Shown in pieces: positions 32,004 through 44,839 of a stretch of DNA of 64,000 bases (position 1 is its first letter; the number at the start of each line of letters is the position of its first letter). This DNA comes from Scilla litardierei (taxonomy: Eukaryota; Streptophyta; Magnoliopsida; Asparagales; Asparagaceae). Both the position numbers and the translations under genes were made by a program. The DNA lies in NCBI GenBank assembly GCA_030789695.1, contig CM061132.1:148374597-148438596 (forward strand). Reading direction: 5' to 3'. Under the pieces are notes generated by a model. It was not told the DNA's origin. It did not search any database and was given only the letters and a program-made list of their open reading frames with translations.

Positions 32004-34032
32004 TCAGGAGGACGCATCCTCGGGCACTTCGCCCTGCTCGGAGCGAGGGGGATCGACCGGCGGTGGGGCTTGCCGAACACGCTCCGCACATTCCCGGAAA
32101 GAAGACTGGACGACTTCGACGATCCGAGGGGCGATGAGGTCTTCATACTTACCGAAGGCCTCCCTGAGAACCTCGAAGATCCTCTTCCCCAGGGTCTCGA
32201 CGACGCCCTTCTCCACCTCCTCTGCAAGCCGCACCACCTGGCGCCGATCCGACAGTTCCCTCCGAAGCTCCTCCCTCTCCAGGCGGAACGACTCCGCCGC
32301 TTCCTCAGCCGACTGATGAGCATCCTCCAGCTTTCCCTGGAGATCACCCACTCGTCCCTCCAACTCGGTCACACGGAGGTTGAGACGCCGAGACTCCATC
32401 TGGGCCTCCGTCATAGCCACCTCAGCCGCCCCGGCCCGCTCCTGAGCCCTCATGGAGGAATCCTCCAGCTCCCTCAAGCGGACGGCTCGACACTGCAACT
32501 CCACAGCGAGCGCTGAACCCTGAAAAGACGAGACATGGGCTAAGAAGAGGATAAAGAGAAAGAGAGGATAGCAAGATAACCGAACCTGTTGAAGGATCCA
32601 GACCAAGGAATCCGACATCTTGTCGGCCGGGATCTTCTTGAGGAGGCTGCGGTCCCGGGGAGGGACGGAGACCTCGGCAACCTGCTGGGCCAGGGCTCGG
32701 TCAACAAACATAGAACTCCCAGGGACGACGATCGAAGCCAAGTCACTCGCCAACAAGGCCCTGACCCCTGGTGATACGGGCGAAGACGCTGCGAGGGTGG
32801 TGGCTGGCAAAGCTATCGAAGGATCCCCGGCGGTCGCCACGGGAAGCGCGGAACCTGCCGGACCGGAGGGATCCACGTCCTCCTTCCTCTTCTTTCCACC
32901 GTGGGGCTCCGAAGGCGCCGGAGGGGAACGCTTCCGCCTCGCACCATCCTCACCCCCGGAAGGGGATCGCCAGAAGAAGAGGCGGGAGGCGCGGCCACCA
33001 CCTTACCCACGGAAGGCTCGGCTCGGCGCGCTTCCTCCTCAACGGTCCTCCGAGGCGCCCTTCCAGAGGTACTACCTCGGCTCCGAGCGGCTCCACGACG
33101 GATCAGCTCATCGACGTCACGGACGAATTCACGGCCAGCCATCCCTGCAAAGGAGACCGAAATCAGGATGAGTCATAGGGCGATCCGGGGATGAAAAAGC
33201 GACCTACCCGGAGACCACAAGACGGCCTTCAGGAGTAGGTCGTCCAACAAAGACCAGATGGACTTCGTTTCCAAAGGAAGAGCCAACAGAAGCGCAGCGG
33301 CTGACCGGTCGGCGTCTGAGAGAACTAACGACGGGTGAGGATGGACAGAACTGCCCCAGCTTGTTAGAATCTGGGCCTCACCCAAGAAGACCACGAAAAC
33401 ATAATCTGAGTTCCAATCCCCTGACCAGCGGGGTAACCCGATCAGGCATTCCCTCCTCGAACGAGCTCGGAGTAGCAGCCATGACCCCGGACCGACCGTC
33501 TGGACCTGGTAAAAGTGGAAGAGAAGGGGGAGAGTCGGCTCCAGACCACGGGTACAGCAGAGCGTTACAAAGCCCGTCAGTACCGCGATCGAACACGGGG
33601 TGAACTGACACAGGGACACTGTGAAATGTTCCATGACCTGGATGAAGAAGGGATGGAGCGGGAAGCGAAGACCCAGGCGGAACATCTCGACGTAGACGCC
33701 GACCTCATTGCTCCTCGGAAGGCAAATCCGCTCGTCGACAAATGGAACCCGAACCTCGTATGGGAAGCAGAGATATCTTTCCCGGATCTCCGCGGCCACC
33801 GAAGGAGGGGTCCTCGACGGCGTACGGAGGACAACCGGGGGCACATTAAGCCGTACGGCAGCCGACGCCACGTCATCACGGGCGTAGTCTGGAAAAAGTT
33901 TCTCCTTCCCCTTATCCTGAAGAGAACGACTCCCGGCGGGGAACCTGATCCTCCTAGCCGGGGCTCACCCCGCCTGGACTCTGAAGGATCCCTTGCCCTT
34001 TGACCAGAACCGCCTATCCTAAGGGCAGCCAT
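32004..34032 (-). pseudogene. Antisense spliced gene, 'putative gypsy type transposon' (Transposase_28-like)
   Basis: A gene reads against gag. A TATA box is at 34176-34182 and a candidate ATG at 34032 (MAALRIGGSG). One register change near 33965 leads into RRIRFPAGSRSL and then the conserved core (MFRLGLRFPLHPF, FTPCSIAVLTGFVTL, GLEPTLPLLFHFYQ), which matches the plant domain annotated Transposase_28. Intron 1 is 33207-33147 (61 bases, GTAGGT...TTTGCAG) and restores frame to GMAGREFVRDVDELI. A 1-base change in a G-run near 32956 precedes a basic GGKKRKE. Intron 2 is 32585-32520 (66 bases, in frame if retained). The last exon is a long coiled coil (RVTELEGRVGDLQGKLEDA) ending at 32004. Function unknown. 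The two register changes suggest this copy is broken. Confidence 0.7.
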
Positions 34033-34175
34033 AAGATGAAAGCGAGAGAGGAATTACCTTTTTTCGACTAGTCTGGAGAAGGCAAGGAAGCGAAGGCGAC
34101 GGGAAACTCCGAGGTGTGGAAAGCTTTGAATACCGGGAGAAGCAAGAGAGAAGTGGAGATCAACGCAGCTGAGGA

Positions 34176-34182
34176 TTTTATA
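34176..34182 (-). promoter_or_regulatory. TATA box for antisense gene
   Basis: TATAAAA on the minus strand about 145 bases before the candidate ATG, followed by a CT-rich leader typical of plant 5' UTRs. Confidence 0.5.
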
Positions 34183-34642
34183 CACCGGGCGCAGGGGTGA
34201 ATTCGAAGCGGCTGACAAGAGCGCGCGGCAGGCTTCGAAGAACTGGCGGCGTTTCGAAACCGGCGCCAGGGGAAGTCCAATCGATCCGCCTCATCATGAC
34301 CTACATTTATGACCACGCCTCGGCTGAAGCGCCACTCGGAACCCCAGGAGGCGAAGCGGTTATACCAAGCTAGCCGAGGCCGATCGATCCCACCGATGGT
34401 GGCGCCCGAACCCCTCAGCTTCTCAATTGAAGACGGCCCCGCGAACGAAGGGGGTAAGTTTGCAGCCACACGTGGCGGCATCAGAGGACCGACGGCGCTT
34501 CGGAGCCCGCGCCTTAAAAATATCGAATGGGCCCACCCATGATGACGACTAATAAATGAGTCGGCATCGACTGGCGAGCTTGTCAAAATCGGCAGAGGTC
34601 ACATCGGCCGAGCCGAACAGGCCGAAGCCAATCAACTCGACC

Positions 34643-34654
34643 GATGGGGGCAAT
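34643..34654 (+). other. Polypurine tract of gag-only element
   Basis: GATGGGGGCAAT immediately precedes the right LTR (TGTTACG). The GGGGGCAATT word also occurs once in each 90-bp repeat unit upstream. Confidence 0.6.
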
Positions 34655-35620
34655 TGTTACGCCTATTTGACCGAGACCCCAAAAGACACGAGCCCAGGAG
34701 CCCGACTACTGGTCGAAGTCCCACCTGCATCCTCAAGCCCATTCAACAAAGGCCCTGTAAGGGATCTTCTCGAATGTCGATCCGACCCGGCCCCGATAAC
34801 CCGCTGGACACTCACCCACTCCTGCGAAAACTGTTCCCCCGAACGCGCGACCACTAAATGGCGGTAATGGGGAGGTGCTGGAATGGCGAAGAGAGCGGCG
34901 GCGAGGGGGCGGATTGATGGGGCACGATCGAGGGCGGGCGTGGGACGTGGGCCAGAGGCAATCACACAGGGAGCTCTACAAAAGGGCTCGGAGGACGACG
35001 AAGAAGAGGACCGCATCTGAGGTAACAAAACCTAAGGTACTCCATCAACGACCTCGTTCCCCCAATTCATCTCCTTCCTCCCCCGCTCGCGCCGAGAGAC
35101 GCCGTTACGATCTCCTCACGAGTCGAACCGTCTCCGCCGAGCCTCCTTTCTCAGACCACTATCTGACTTAGGCATCGGAGGGGATTTGGCCGGAACCAAG
35201 GTCCGGCCCCCTGACGAGCGTTCTCGTCTGCGCAGGTGGACAGCTGATCAACGGGCCGAGGCTACCCCTCGCCCCTCTCCGACCACTCGACCGACTGGAT
35301 AGTGAGGCTTCCCCTCACTGTCAGCCTGCCGAGGCCGAGCACGCCCAACCGAGGCCGAGCGTCTTAGTCGGGTCCGAGACTCCCCCTCACCGCCCGTCGG
35401 CCGTGCATCTACCCGGGCGACTGAGGCTACCCCTCGTCCCCCTTCCAGCCGAGGCCGAGCACGTCTATCCGAGGCCGAGCGTCTCAACTAGGGCCGAGGC
35501 TTCCCCTCGCCCCTTCTGCACCAATTCGAAGCCCCCCAAGGGACCCTAAGCGGGCCCCTTGACCACGTTGACCGGGTTCTCCACGGTCAACGCTTTGTAG
35601 TGAGAAAACACTCTGAAACA
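34655..35620 (+). repeat. 3' LTR of gag-only element
   Basis: 966 bp, matching the 5' LTR apart from about 18-20 substitutions. Followed directly by TSD ATGAC. Confidence 0.92.
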
Positions 35621-35625
35621 ATGAC

Positions 35626-38600
35626 GATTGCTGGCCTAAATCTAGTTTTATTTAGATCAAAAGCATTTTTAATGCCCTATATTAGCTTTTCTAGATCTAA
35701 AAAATTAACTATAAGGATCTAGAGACCTAATCATAAGATAAATTGTGCAAAAACCTCGTATTGCCTTGAAAATAAAAATATAAAATTTTAAGATCCCTAT
35801 AAATACAACCTGAAGCCGTCGATGAAGCCGACCTAAAGCCTCAACCCCCAAAACCCCCGGCCTGAAGCTGTCAAACCCCCCTCAAAACCCGTGACATTAC
35901 TTTTTGGGATGTGATGATTCACGGCTCTTTGATGGGTTTTCTCCCCTATGAGATCATGGGCCTTTTTTGGTAGCCTCTTCGGGTTATACGGCAACCCTCG
36001 CCATTGCCTATTTTGTTTTATGGGTTCGGTTGTTTGACTGAAAGCAATTTCTAGACGCCCTTTTTGCTGTTTTTGTTTTCTGGGTTCAGTTGTTAGACTA
36101 CCTTTTGCTGTTTGAGCATCATGTGAGTCCATCAAAATGAGAGGACCAATACTTTTTGGGTTCAAAGGTCATGCATAACTGCTGATCTTCATCATATGTA
36201 GGTAACTGATTGGGCCATGGTTCATGCCTGTAGGTCTTTGGTCTCCCACATCATGTTGTCAAGTGGGGACACTCCACACTTAAAACAATCTCTGCAAAGT
36301 TGTTGCTCTGTACATATACATGAGGGCATGTATACTCAATTAGATCATTGATGTTACCATGTGGACAAAGTCCAAAAGACCCATGTACAGGTTTCATACA
36401 TCCCGTCACAAATATGAATTTTCAATATCTAGAATTAGCATCTGTGCTAATTGATGCAAACTTACTATTCCAAGAACACCCTTGCCTGCCGCTGCCACCG
36501 CTGTCGCCACTGGAGGCGATAGACCCCCCATAACTCTACCCTCATTAGGGTTAGAGGGATAATGAGGGAGAGGGTGTGCCCCACGCTATTTGGGCCAGAA
36601 GCCCAATACTTTTTTAAAAAATGAAAAATTTAATTCCCCATAACGGGCCTGAAGCCCGTGCCAGCCCGCGGGCCTCAAGCCTGCATGCCGAATTATTTAT
36701 ATTTTCTGAAATTATATATATATAATAAATTTAGAAAATTACCCAAACCCCCCAAAAATCCAGAAAAATTCTTGAAAATTCTGGAAAATTTTCAGAAAAT
36801 CAGGGAACAAAATGTAAGGGGATTGACAATGAAATAAATCTCTTTTGGGGATAAACTTGTTTGGGGATATCAATAAAATATATTTTCAGGCACATTCAGT
36901 TTTAAATTTTTCTTGAACGTGATCCGATTGACCCGGTGCATTTCATGGGCGGCCCGAAGCCTCCGTTTCCAGCACATATCTCACAAAAATTTTCATTTTG
37001 GGTTACAGTCTCACGAAATTTTCATGGGTAGGTCATATAAATTAAGGCATCTTAATACCAAAAGATTAATTGCACAATTGATCATAATTATATTTTTTGC
37101 ATGCATCACTTAGGATTTTTTCATGCTTCATATGAATTCCCTATGATGTCACACTTAATATACATATACTCATAACTATAATTATGTATTATGGCACACG
37201 ATTAATTATATTTTTCAAAAGTTTAAAAATCATATCTATATTGACGATTGAACCTGAAGTTCAAATCGAATGTGAACACCCTCTCAAATCAAATAAAAAA
37301 CGAGGGATTATGCGAAAACAATTTATGACCTCTTCTTAAAAAGATGCGCACTTCGCGGTAAATAGATCTCACAGATCTATGGTCTATATAGACCAATATG
37401 AACACCAGAAGTTTGTTGTAACACCGCTAATTTTTTTTATAACAATAATTTCACTTTATAAGGAATGACTTCTACAGCTAGCCTTGAATATAGGCATACG
37501 CCTGTAGTCGTGGCTAAATAGATAAGTAAGAAATATGTTTGCACCCACGTATTTATTCCCCTTATGCATGTTTCTTTATCCATATAAAAACCGAACGACT
37601 GAAGAAAATAATGGCATGCAGACCATATATGAGCATTCAAATGGACTTTCAAAAGTCACATATAAATTTTAAATCGGAAGTATAGAAACAAGCTCATTTC
37701 CTTGAATATGTCTCCTTAGAGATACTATTGTTCATTCTTCCTTATAAATAACAATATGGAAGACTGAAAACAGGGGAAGTCTAGGACCAACGACGTCCTG
37801 ATATATATAAAGAAAGGGAAGATACGATATACCTCGACATGGAATAAGCAATGGCAAACTAGACCAAACCCAGAAGTTTTGTTAAGACCCATATTGCTAT
37901 TTGCAATATGAAAGGTCATTAATTTATGCCATAGATAATATATACAAATCTAATCTAATGACGAAATTCGATGTAGCTATTGTAAACTAAACTATTCCCC
38001 GAGAACATATAGACTTTGAAAAACTATAATTAGTTGCCATAACATAATTAATAGAAGTATGTTTCTAAAACTTATTAATATATGTATGCTTTTTATAAAT
38101 TCTTTTTGTTTATATGCATTTCATTCTACTGCAAAATTTTATGCTTTATTTTTAGCATATGTCAAACAATTATAGATTGACACCTCAAGACGTATGCTAT
38201 TAATAGCATTTCAACCTAAGAATAGTCTAGTACAAAACTATTTTGGGACATCTGATTTGATATTCGGGCTTTGTTAGCCTGAATACTTTATATGAGGATG
38301 CCCAGTACTCTCTGAAAAAGAAACTTACAAAGTTTCGATGGATATTCATCAAAACGAAATCCTAATAAATGACTCAAGAATATATTGGCCTTGAAGACCA
38401 TACTTGAGCGTTCAAATGGATTTTCAAAATTCCTAGTTAAATTCAAAAAGAGGAATTAAATGGAACCCATGAAGTGTCCAAAATCGTCCAAGTTTTAAAC
38501 TTTAGAACGATACAATATACCTCCATGGATTGATGATGCAAGACATCATTAACCAATACTATAATTCTGAAGAACATGAATTTTCTTCAGAAGGGTATGT

Positions 38601-38867
38601 TTTCATTATCCCCTTTAACGGGAAAAATGATTACGAGATCATCTCCACTTCACGTGGACATTGACTCTCAAAACTTCCTCTAATAGAATTTAAGATGATA
38701 TAATTATTATCATCTTTAAAATAATTAGACCTCTGGGTCTCTTGAGAGTTCTTGAGGGATTAAAGTGGACTTATCCACTCCCTACATATGGCTGATGATG
38801 TACCTTAGTGTAATCATCCATATATCCTCTAAAAATGGTCATAATCAAACCTATTATCCAACCGCAG
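35626..38867. other. AT-rich stretch of degraded repeats
   Basis: No coding sequence seen. Two diverged direct repeats are visible: 37600-37680 and 38380-38460 share CATTCAAATGGACTTTCAAAA-like and ACGATATACCTC-like words, spaced about 780 bp. This could be a very old LTR, but no boundaries or TSD could be set. Confidence 0.35.
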
Positions 38868-40455
38868 TGTTGAGTATTGGACTTCTCCCTACTTGGTGTT
38901 AATGATGAGCAAACATAAATACTTGTGACTAATCCCCTATTTTGCAGTTAATCCATTGCCTAAGCTATTTATGAAGATCTACTAGCAATGTATGACTCAC
39001 AAAGATCATTGAAAGCAAATAAAAATGGATTGGATGATCGTAGATGTTGATTGAAGCTTCATGAAGACTTCAAGCTCAAGCGATTGGAAAGAAGAGATTA
39101 TTCGTCAAATGTAATTTCTTTTATCTCTTCTAGTATGTAGCTTAGAAGTAGAACTTTGATGGAGCACTCACACACATCTTCATTTAAGTTTTAGGACATG
39201 AATAGATCAATTGTCTTTAGACCCCAATTCATTTCCTTTGTGATTGTGCTTGGATTGTTTATAACAGTCGACTGCTGAACATTTTACAGTCGTCTATCTC
39301 AAAAACACTCGACTATGTTTTGTTCTACAGTCGCCTGTTATGCACAGACTTTTACAATATAGTTTTGGGCCTTCTCTAATTATTTCGCACAGGCTACTGA
39401 TGAACGATTCACGGGCGCCTGTCGAAGTGACAGTCGACTGTGTTTTGTGAATCAGTCGCCTGTCTTTCCTTTGCCCAAACTTTGTTTGATCTGACTTTTA
39501 CGGCTAGTCGACTAATGTTGAATATACAGTCGACTGTCCCTTGGACCAGTCGACTGTGTATGCTGCATCAATCATCTGTCTGTGAGCCAATCTATTGACT
39601 CAGCTCTCTGGAAATTCTCAGGGTATTTGACAGTCGTTTGTATAAGGATTTACAGTCGCCTGTTCTGATTAACAGTCGACTGTATTATCTGTATCAATCG
39701 TCTGTCATGTTACTTGTGAGATTTCCAGTATTATTCTAACTTACCCATCTCTTGGCCAGTCGCCTGTAGAAGTAATTACAGTCGCCTGTTGGTTTAACAG
39801 TCGACTGTCTTTGCTTCATCAGTCGACTGTCCACGTGGTAAGTTACCGTTATGAATTCTTACCTACCCATGCTGACTGTGCATCAGTCGACTGAGGTTTC
39901 TTCATCAGTCGACTGTTACGGGTTCAGTTTCTATCCGTTGAGATTTTTCTCACGGATTCCAAAAGGGGTTTTTGCCTAAACTGTTTTATGGATTTGAGAA
40001 ACCTATAAATAGGGCTTCTACTGTTCCATTGAGAGATTACCAATTCTTCCAAGTTTTCATTCTAAGCTTTGATTCTAAAGTTTAAAGCTCTCAAATCCAA
40101 AGCCCGAAGAATTCCAAATATTTGATCTCTTGCTCTCCAACCTAGAACCAAAGAGTGATCCTCTTGGTATTTGGTGCAGTCAAGAGAAAGGGCTTTCTCC
40201 TCTCTTCCAAGAGAGTCTTCAACACACATCACACTTCTCCTTCAAGTTCTACTTCAAGGCATAGGTGATTGTAAGTGTTGCTTTCAGATTTCATTATTTT
40301 CGTATATTGAATTTGCTCTCGTGTTGTGAGAGCGGGTTGCTTGCTCCCAAGTTGTGGGAGTCAAGGACATCGATTGTATTCGATTTCACTTGTAGGGTTG
40401 CTACAAGTGGGTTTTAAGGAAACCTCAAGTTAGAGTTCTAACTTGAGTATTGATC
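38868..40455 (+). mobile_element. LTR family B, truncated copy
   Basis: It starts TGTTGAGTATTGG and shares with 44840-46569 the early GATGATGAGCAAACATAAAT stretch, a central palindrome array, and a late AGTTGTGGGAGTCA...GGTTTTCTACAAG-like segment. Similarity stops near TTCTAACTTGAGT at about 40455, where another LTR-like sequence begins, so the right end is lost. Confidence 0.55.
39265..39920. repeat. Array of CAGTCGACTG palindromes
   Basis: About 19 copies of CAGTCGACTG, CAGTCGCCTG or near variants in 660 bp, irregularly spaced at 15-60 bases. The perfect form is fully self-complementary. Confidence 0.85.
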
Positions 40456-41039
40456 ACTCCTTATTTTACACCTTTTTTCCGTGTATTTGCATGCCATTTA
40501 GATCGCCCAAATCATGTTTTTCACGATATATCGACGATATTGCGATGCTTTTCACGATTTGTTGTTTTTGTCGCATTTCAGGTGATTTGGCGCGATTTGG
40601 AGTGATCTCAAGATGCGCTTACTCTAGACGGCCACCGACGACCTCCCCGAGGGGTATTTTGCTGTTGGAGAGGAGCGGAAGAAGAATGGACGTCGCAGGA
40701 GCGACGAGGAGGCCAAAACAATCAGATTGGACATTTTTTGTGTCCCACTCGGCCGAGTGGAGGAGCCACTCGGCCGACCAGCGAGACATTGCTCGGCCGA
40801 CCCGTTCAGACACGATTTCCATGTGTACTCGGCCGAGCGACGGAGACCACATCGGCCGAGTGACGATACCACGTCCGCCCGAGTGGCGCCCAGACGAAGC
40901 CCCTCCAAAATATCGAAGTCTCTGTTTTTCGGCCACCTGAGCTTCAGAAGACCCACTCGGCCGAGTGGTAAACCACGTCCGCCCGAGTGCAGTGAAGCCG
41001 TCGGCCGAGTGACGACAACTTACTCGGCCGAGCCGCTCC
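40456..41039 (+). mobile_element. LTR-like fragment, family C, cut by the assembly gap
   Basis: The stretch has features of a gypsy LTR known from plants: CAGGTGATTTGGCG, TGATCTCAAGATGCGCTT and GTATTTTGCTGTTGGAG, then an array of CTCGGCCGAG. No ends are visible: the left is fused to family B and the right runs into Ns. Confidence 0.4.
40745..41036. repeat. Array of CTCGGCCGAG palindromes
   Basis: About ten copies of ACTCGGCCGAGTGG or variants such as TCCGCCCGAGTG in 290 bp, continuing into the gap. Confidence 0.85.
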
Positions 41040-41539
41040 NNNNNNNNNNNNNNNNNNNNNNNNNNNNNNNNNNNNNNNNNNNNNNNNNNNNNNNNNNNNN
41101 NNNNNNNNNNNNNNNNNNNNNNNNNNNNNNNNNNNNNNNNNNNNNNNNNNNNNNNNNNNNNNNNNNNNNNNNNNNNNNNNNNNNNNNNNNNNNNNNNNNN
41201 NNNNNNNNNNNNNNNNNNNNNNNNNNNNNNNNNNNNNNNNNNNNNNNNNNNNNNNNNNNNNNNNNNNNNNNNNNNNNNNNNNNNNNNNNNNNNNNNNNNN
41301 NNNNNNNNNNNNNNNNNNNNNNNNNNNNNNNNNNNNNNNNNNNNNNNNNNNNNNNNNNNNNNNNNNNNNNNNNNNNNNNNNNNNNNNNNNNNNNNNNNNN
41401 NNNNNNNNNNNNNNNNNNNNNNNNNNNNNNNNNNNNNNNNNNNNNNNNNNNNNNNNNNNNNNNNNNNNNNNNNNNNNNNNNNNNNNNNNNNNNNNNNNNN
41501 NNNNNNNNNNNNNNNNNNNNNNNNNNNNNNNNNNNNNNN
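41040..41539. other. Assembly gap (500 N)
   Basis: Exactly 500 Ns, so a gap of unknown real size. It lies within a repeat array. Order and distance across it depend on scaffolding. Confidence 1.
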
Positions 41540-41989
41540 CCGCTGTTTGTTAGATCTCGCCATCCGTCCGACTTAGTCCGGACGTCGATTTTATTGCCCT
41601 AAGTACCAAGAAAATCCACCACCGGGCCCCCATCCACCTCTTCCCCCGCCCCTCATTCGTCTCCTTCTCCGGCCTCCCCAGTCCTACTTTCCCTCTTATG
41701 ACATCCCTAACCCACCTCCATTCTTCACCACCGTCCATTTCAAACCCTAGTACATCAACGTCAGAGTCCTCTAGGGATAAACGAGGGTAAAGGGTAAACG
41801 AGGAATAAACGGTGTGAGCGCATAATATAATTGAATGTCAAACTTGTAAATAAGTAGTATTTTCGCAGCAGGAAAACGGTGGGTGCGCAAATCAATTCCC
41901 TTCAATGAATCATACCTTTGTCAAACTCATTTTAACAGTAAAAAAATGGTCACGTTTCTCTCATTCATTCCCCTCAATAAATTTGTATC

Positions 41990-42069
41990 GTTAAGAGAGA
42001 GGGAGAGGAGGAAGAGAGAGGGCTTTTCACTGGGAGGAGAGAGAGGGAGGGAGGGAGGGAGGAGGAGAG
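41990..42069 (+). promoter_or_regulatory. GA-rich leader of annexin
   Basis: A purine tract (GAGAGGGAGAGGAGG and GGGAGG repeats) directly upstream of the ATG, typical of plant 5' UTRs. The transcription start cannot be placed. Confidence 0.4.
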
Positions 42070-42070
42070 A

Positions 42071-42401
42071 ATGAGCACCATCACAATTCCGAAAGACCCC
42101 CCATCCCCTGAGGAAGATTGCCAGAAACTAAAGAAAGCCTTCGATGGTAAAATCAATTCTCATATAAAAAATAAAATAGTTGATTAAAGATCAATCTTGA
42201 ATTTCCCCCCTAATTTGTTTGCGGTTTTAATTTTTATTTAATTTAAATTTTTAAGGTTGGGGAACTGATGAGAATGCGGTGATAGAGATATTGGGTCACA
42301 GGAATGCGAAGCAACGAGTTGAGATCGCACGCACCTACCTTCGCCTCTACAACCAATCTCTCATCGATCGCCTCAAATCTGAGCTTTCGGGTGATTTTGA
42401 G
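42071..42401 (+). CDS. Annexin, first two exons (partial gene)
   Basis: Exon 1 (42071-42146) starts [20 protein letters not shown] and ends inside the Gly codon of KKAFDG, followed by GTAAAA. Exon 2 (42256-42401) continues [20 protein letters not shown] and ends KSELSGDFE before GTACAT. This is the first annexin repeat with the GxGTDE type II Ca2+-site loop and the acidic residue about 40 positions later. Splitting after SGDFE is a usual plant annexin intron site. A GA-rich leader (41995-42069) precedes the ATG. Plant annexins bind membranes in a Ca2+-dependent way. No later exon was found up to 64000, so the gene is truncated or has a very long intron. Confidence 0.85.
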
Positions 42402-44065
42402 GTACATTTTTGTTTGATATTTCGTTTGATTTGATGGGCTTAAATAAATTATTACGCGTCTATAATGTTATTATACGATCCAAATGTTCTTCAATTTTTT
42501 ATTGAATGAAAATGGTTGCATAATTTTTGCTGAAATGTGAGGACTGTTAGCACAAAAATTCAACACATCGACTTGATATCTCTGTCACACATCCCATTAT
42601 TCTATCTATGAGATTAATATATATCATATGCATATGTGAGATCTCTCATATACATCAACACGGCACATTCTCCTTCAGATGCACCAGGGACAACAAGTAC
42701 ATAACATGTGACCGTTTGTACCACGTGGGAGAGAATGTACCACTTGAGCGTACATGAAAGAGATCTTTCATATGTCATATGGTATCCATTATAATTTGTT
42801 TGTTGTAGCTTGCGAGCTCCAATATCTAATTGTTTTGTTATGATTTTGCATGTGCGAGGGAAGAACCTTCGCGTTTTCTACCTTTTAGGCGGACTGATGG
42901 TTAGGCAAATGTCAAACCTGGCATTACAGAGAGTAGACATATAAAATTTTCTTGATGATTGATAATTGTTCTCACTGAGAAGATGCCGTTTCATTAACAT
43001 GATCAACATTAGTTAGTAAGCAGAATTCAAAACTGCATCCAGTAGTGAGCATCAATATTGCTTTCTGATGATGTAATTGAGTTTAATCATAGTTGCATAC
43101 CGGAGTTCAATTATCGATATTTTTTCGTATGACAAATTTTTTAAAGTCTTTGTACAAATATTGGAGGAATCCGAAGTCACACAACTCTGGTGGAAAGGGC
43201 TAAAAGTTCTGTTTTTCAATTTTTTTGTTTGTTTCTATATTACTTTTGCATTGAGCTAGTGTATCAAAAGAAATTTAACTTAAATTTGATTGTGAAAATT
43301 TAGTTATGTCTCTTTTCTAGATATTGGTTCATGTTGGCTTGTGTTCTTTGGGATTTAGTCATTCCGTTTCAGGTTTCGTTAGATTGGATCAAAAAACAAG
43401 GTCTTGTTTCAGAAAGCCCCATGGAATTTTGATTAAGGCCAGAAAGCCTATTGTTATTGTTATTATTATTATTATTCATCCATCAACTTGCCCCCTTAAT
43501 TTTCAAGATGTTCTTTGGGCTATTGTTACCTAACTCCATTAAGTTGCACATGAAAAGACTATGGTGCCTCCTCAATTAATCTTGTTGATTTATTTTTCCT
43601 TCTCTCTTCTCTCTTCTCTCTCGTTTCTTCTTTTCCAATGTCTAAACCACCCAATTAAGGTTTTTATGATGTAACTCGTGACTCAAAAAGCGAGGAATCT
43701 GAGTTGTTGAGACACTAGAGATGGGAAAACAGGTGTAAACTTTGAACCATTTCCAATCCTAGTCCTAATCTTAACCCTAACCATTACCCACACTTTATTT
43801 GAAATTGCTTGAGAATCTACCTCCAAATTTAGGGGAATTATGACTTTTGTAGTCTGCTGATGCATCTGAATTTTTAATCCATCATTGCAGCAAAATTCAA
43901 ATATTTCCCTTTATTTTGAACTCAAACCTAATTGTAAAACAAAAAGAAATCAGGAATAAAGGAGTATTTTGGTTTAAAAAAGATACCTACATCCGCACAC
44001 ATGATGTCATGTGACCAATTAGTTAATTGAACGGATGGATGTGATCAACTGCTAAAAGGTTTTTA

Positions 44066-44113
<48 letters not shown>

Positions 44114-44115
44114 GT

Positions 44116-44146
<31 letters not shown>

Positions 44147-44834
44147 GGCAAGTTGCTGCATGGAAAAATTGATGCATGTTTTATTACTTTTCCCCCCCTA
44201 AAATTGAACCCAAAAACAACTTTGGTGTATGCATCCTTATTGGGGATTTGATATAAATGTCCATATTTCCTTTTTCCGAGGGTACAGTCTGTCTCCACAT
44301 TTAACATCTTAATATGGCCGCCATCAGTTTTGAAGGTCACTTTAGATTTTTCATAATATTACTAGGCGTATCTTAGGGATTTGTAAACCAGTTTACAGCG
44401 TTTGAAGCTCTTCAAATGACAGGTTTAGTTTTGCTGTCCCTGAATTTTAAAGTAGATGTAGGTTGTATTATCTTCGATGAAACAACAACTGAATGTGTGG
44501 TTCAATGAATTTTTGAATCAATTGACCGATCAACGGAAAGATTCTTATTGGGCTAAATGAGAGGACTTCGAACAGTTGGTTTGGCAGGGTATAGATTTGT
44601 ACGGGAACATTCAAATATTGGATTGTGAGTCCACTCCAGTACGAGCAACCCCACTTTAAGTTGCCCATATCCAAAATTTCAAGGAAGGTTGTTTATTCAC
44701 TAGTCACATGAGTACAACTCCTTCAATAAAGGAGCCACTGAGCCCATCAGCTGACCTTCCAAAATTTCTGGAATGCCCCTTCACTTGTTTATAGATAGCC
44801 ACTCCATAGTTACAAGGAGGGGATGTGGAAGCAG
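42402..44834 (+). other. AT-rich sequence after annexin exon 2
   Basis: No further annexin exon (expected start AVLLW) is visible in any frame. It holds inverted-repeat-rich sequence at 42600-42790 and a compound microsatellite at 44067-44148. It may be intron. Confidence 0.4.
44067..44148. repeat. Compound microsatellite (TTA)n(TG)n(G)n
   Basis: A long TTA/ATT run is followed by about nine TG units and then an uninterrupted run of about 19 G. The length of such tracts is often wrong in assemblies. Confidence 0.95.
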
Positions 44835-44839
44835 CTTAT

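Larger units (their letters stand above)
28195..35620 (+). mobile_element. Non-autonomous Tat-type LTR element with gag only (TR-GAG-like) and an antisense gene
   Basis: Two 966-bp LTRs, both TGTTACGCC...CTGAAACA, are flanked by a perfect 5-bp TSD ATGAC (28190-28194 and 35621-35625). A PBS follows the left LTR and a polypurine tract precedes the right LTR. One complete gag is present. There is no protease, RT, RNase H or integrase. The 3.8 kb after gag hold a 90-bp tandem repeat and a minus-strand spliced gene. LTRs differ at about 18-20 positions by hand count (about 2%). Movement would need enzymes from an autonomous relative. Confidence 0.92.

Noticed and set aside
39265..39920. CRISPR-like array
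   Set aside because: Spacing of the 10-bp motif is irregular, spacers are short and variable, and the genome is a plant nucleus.
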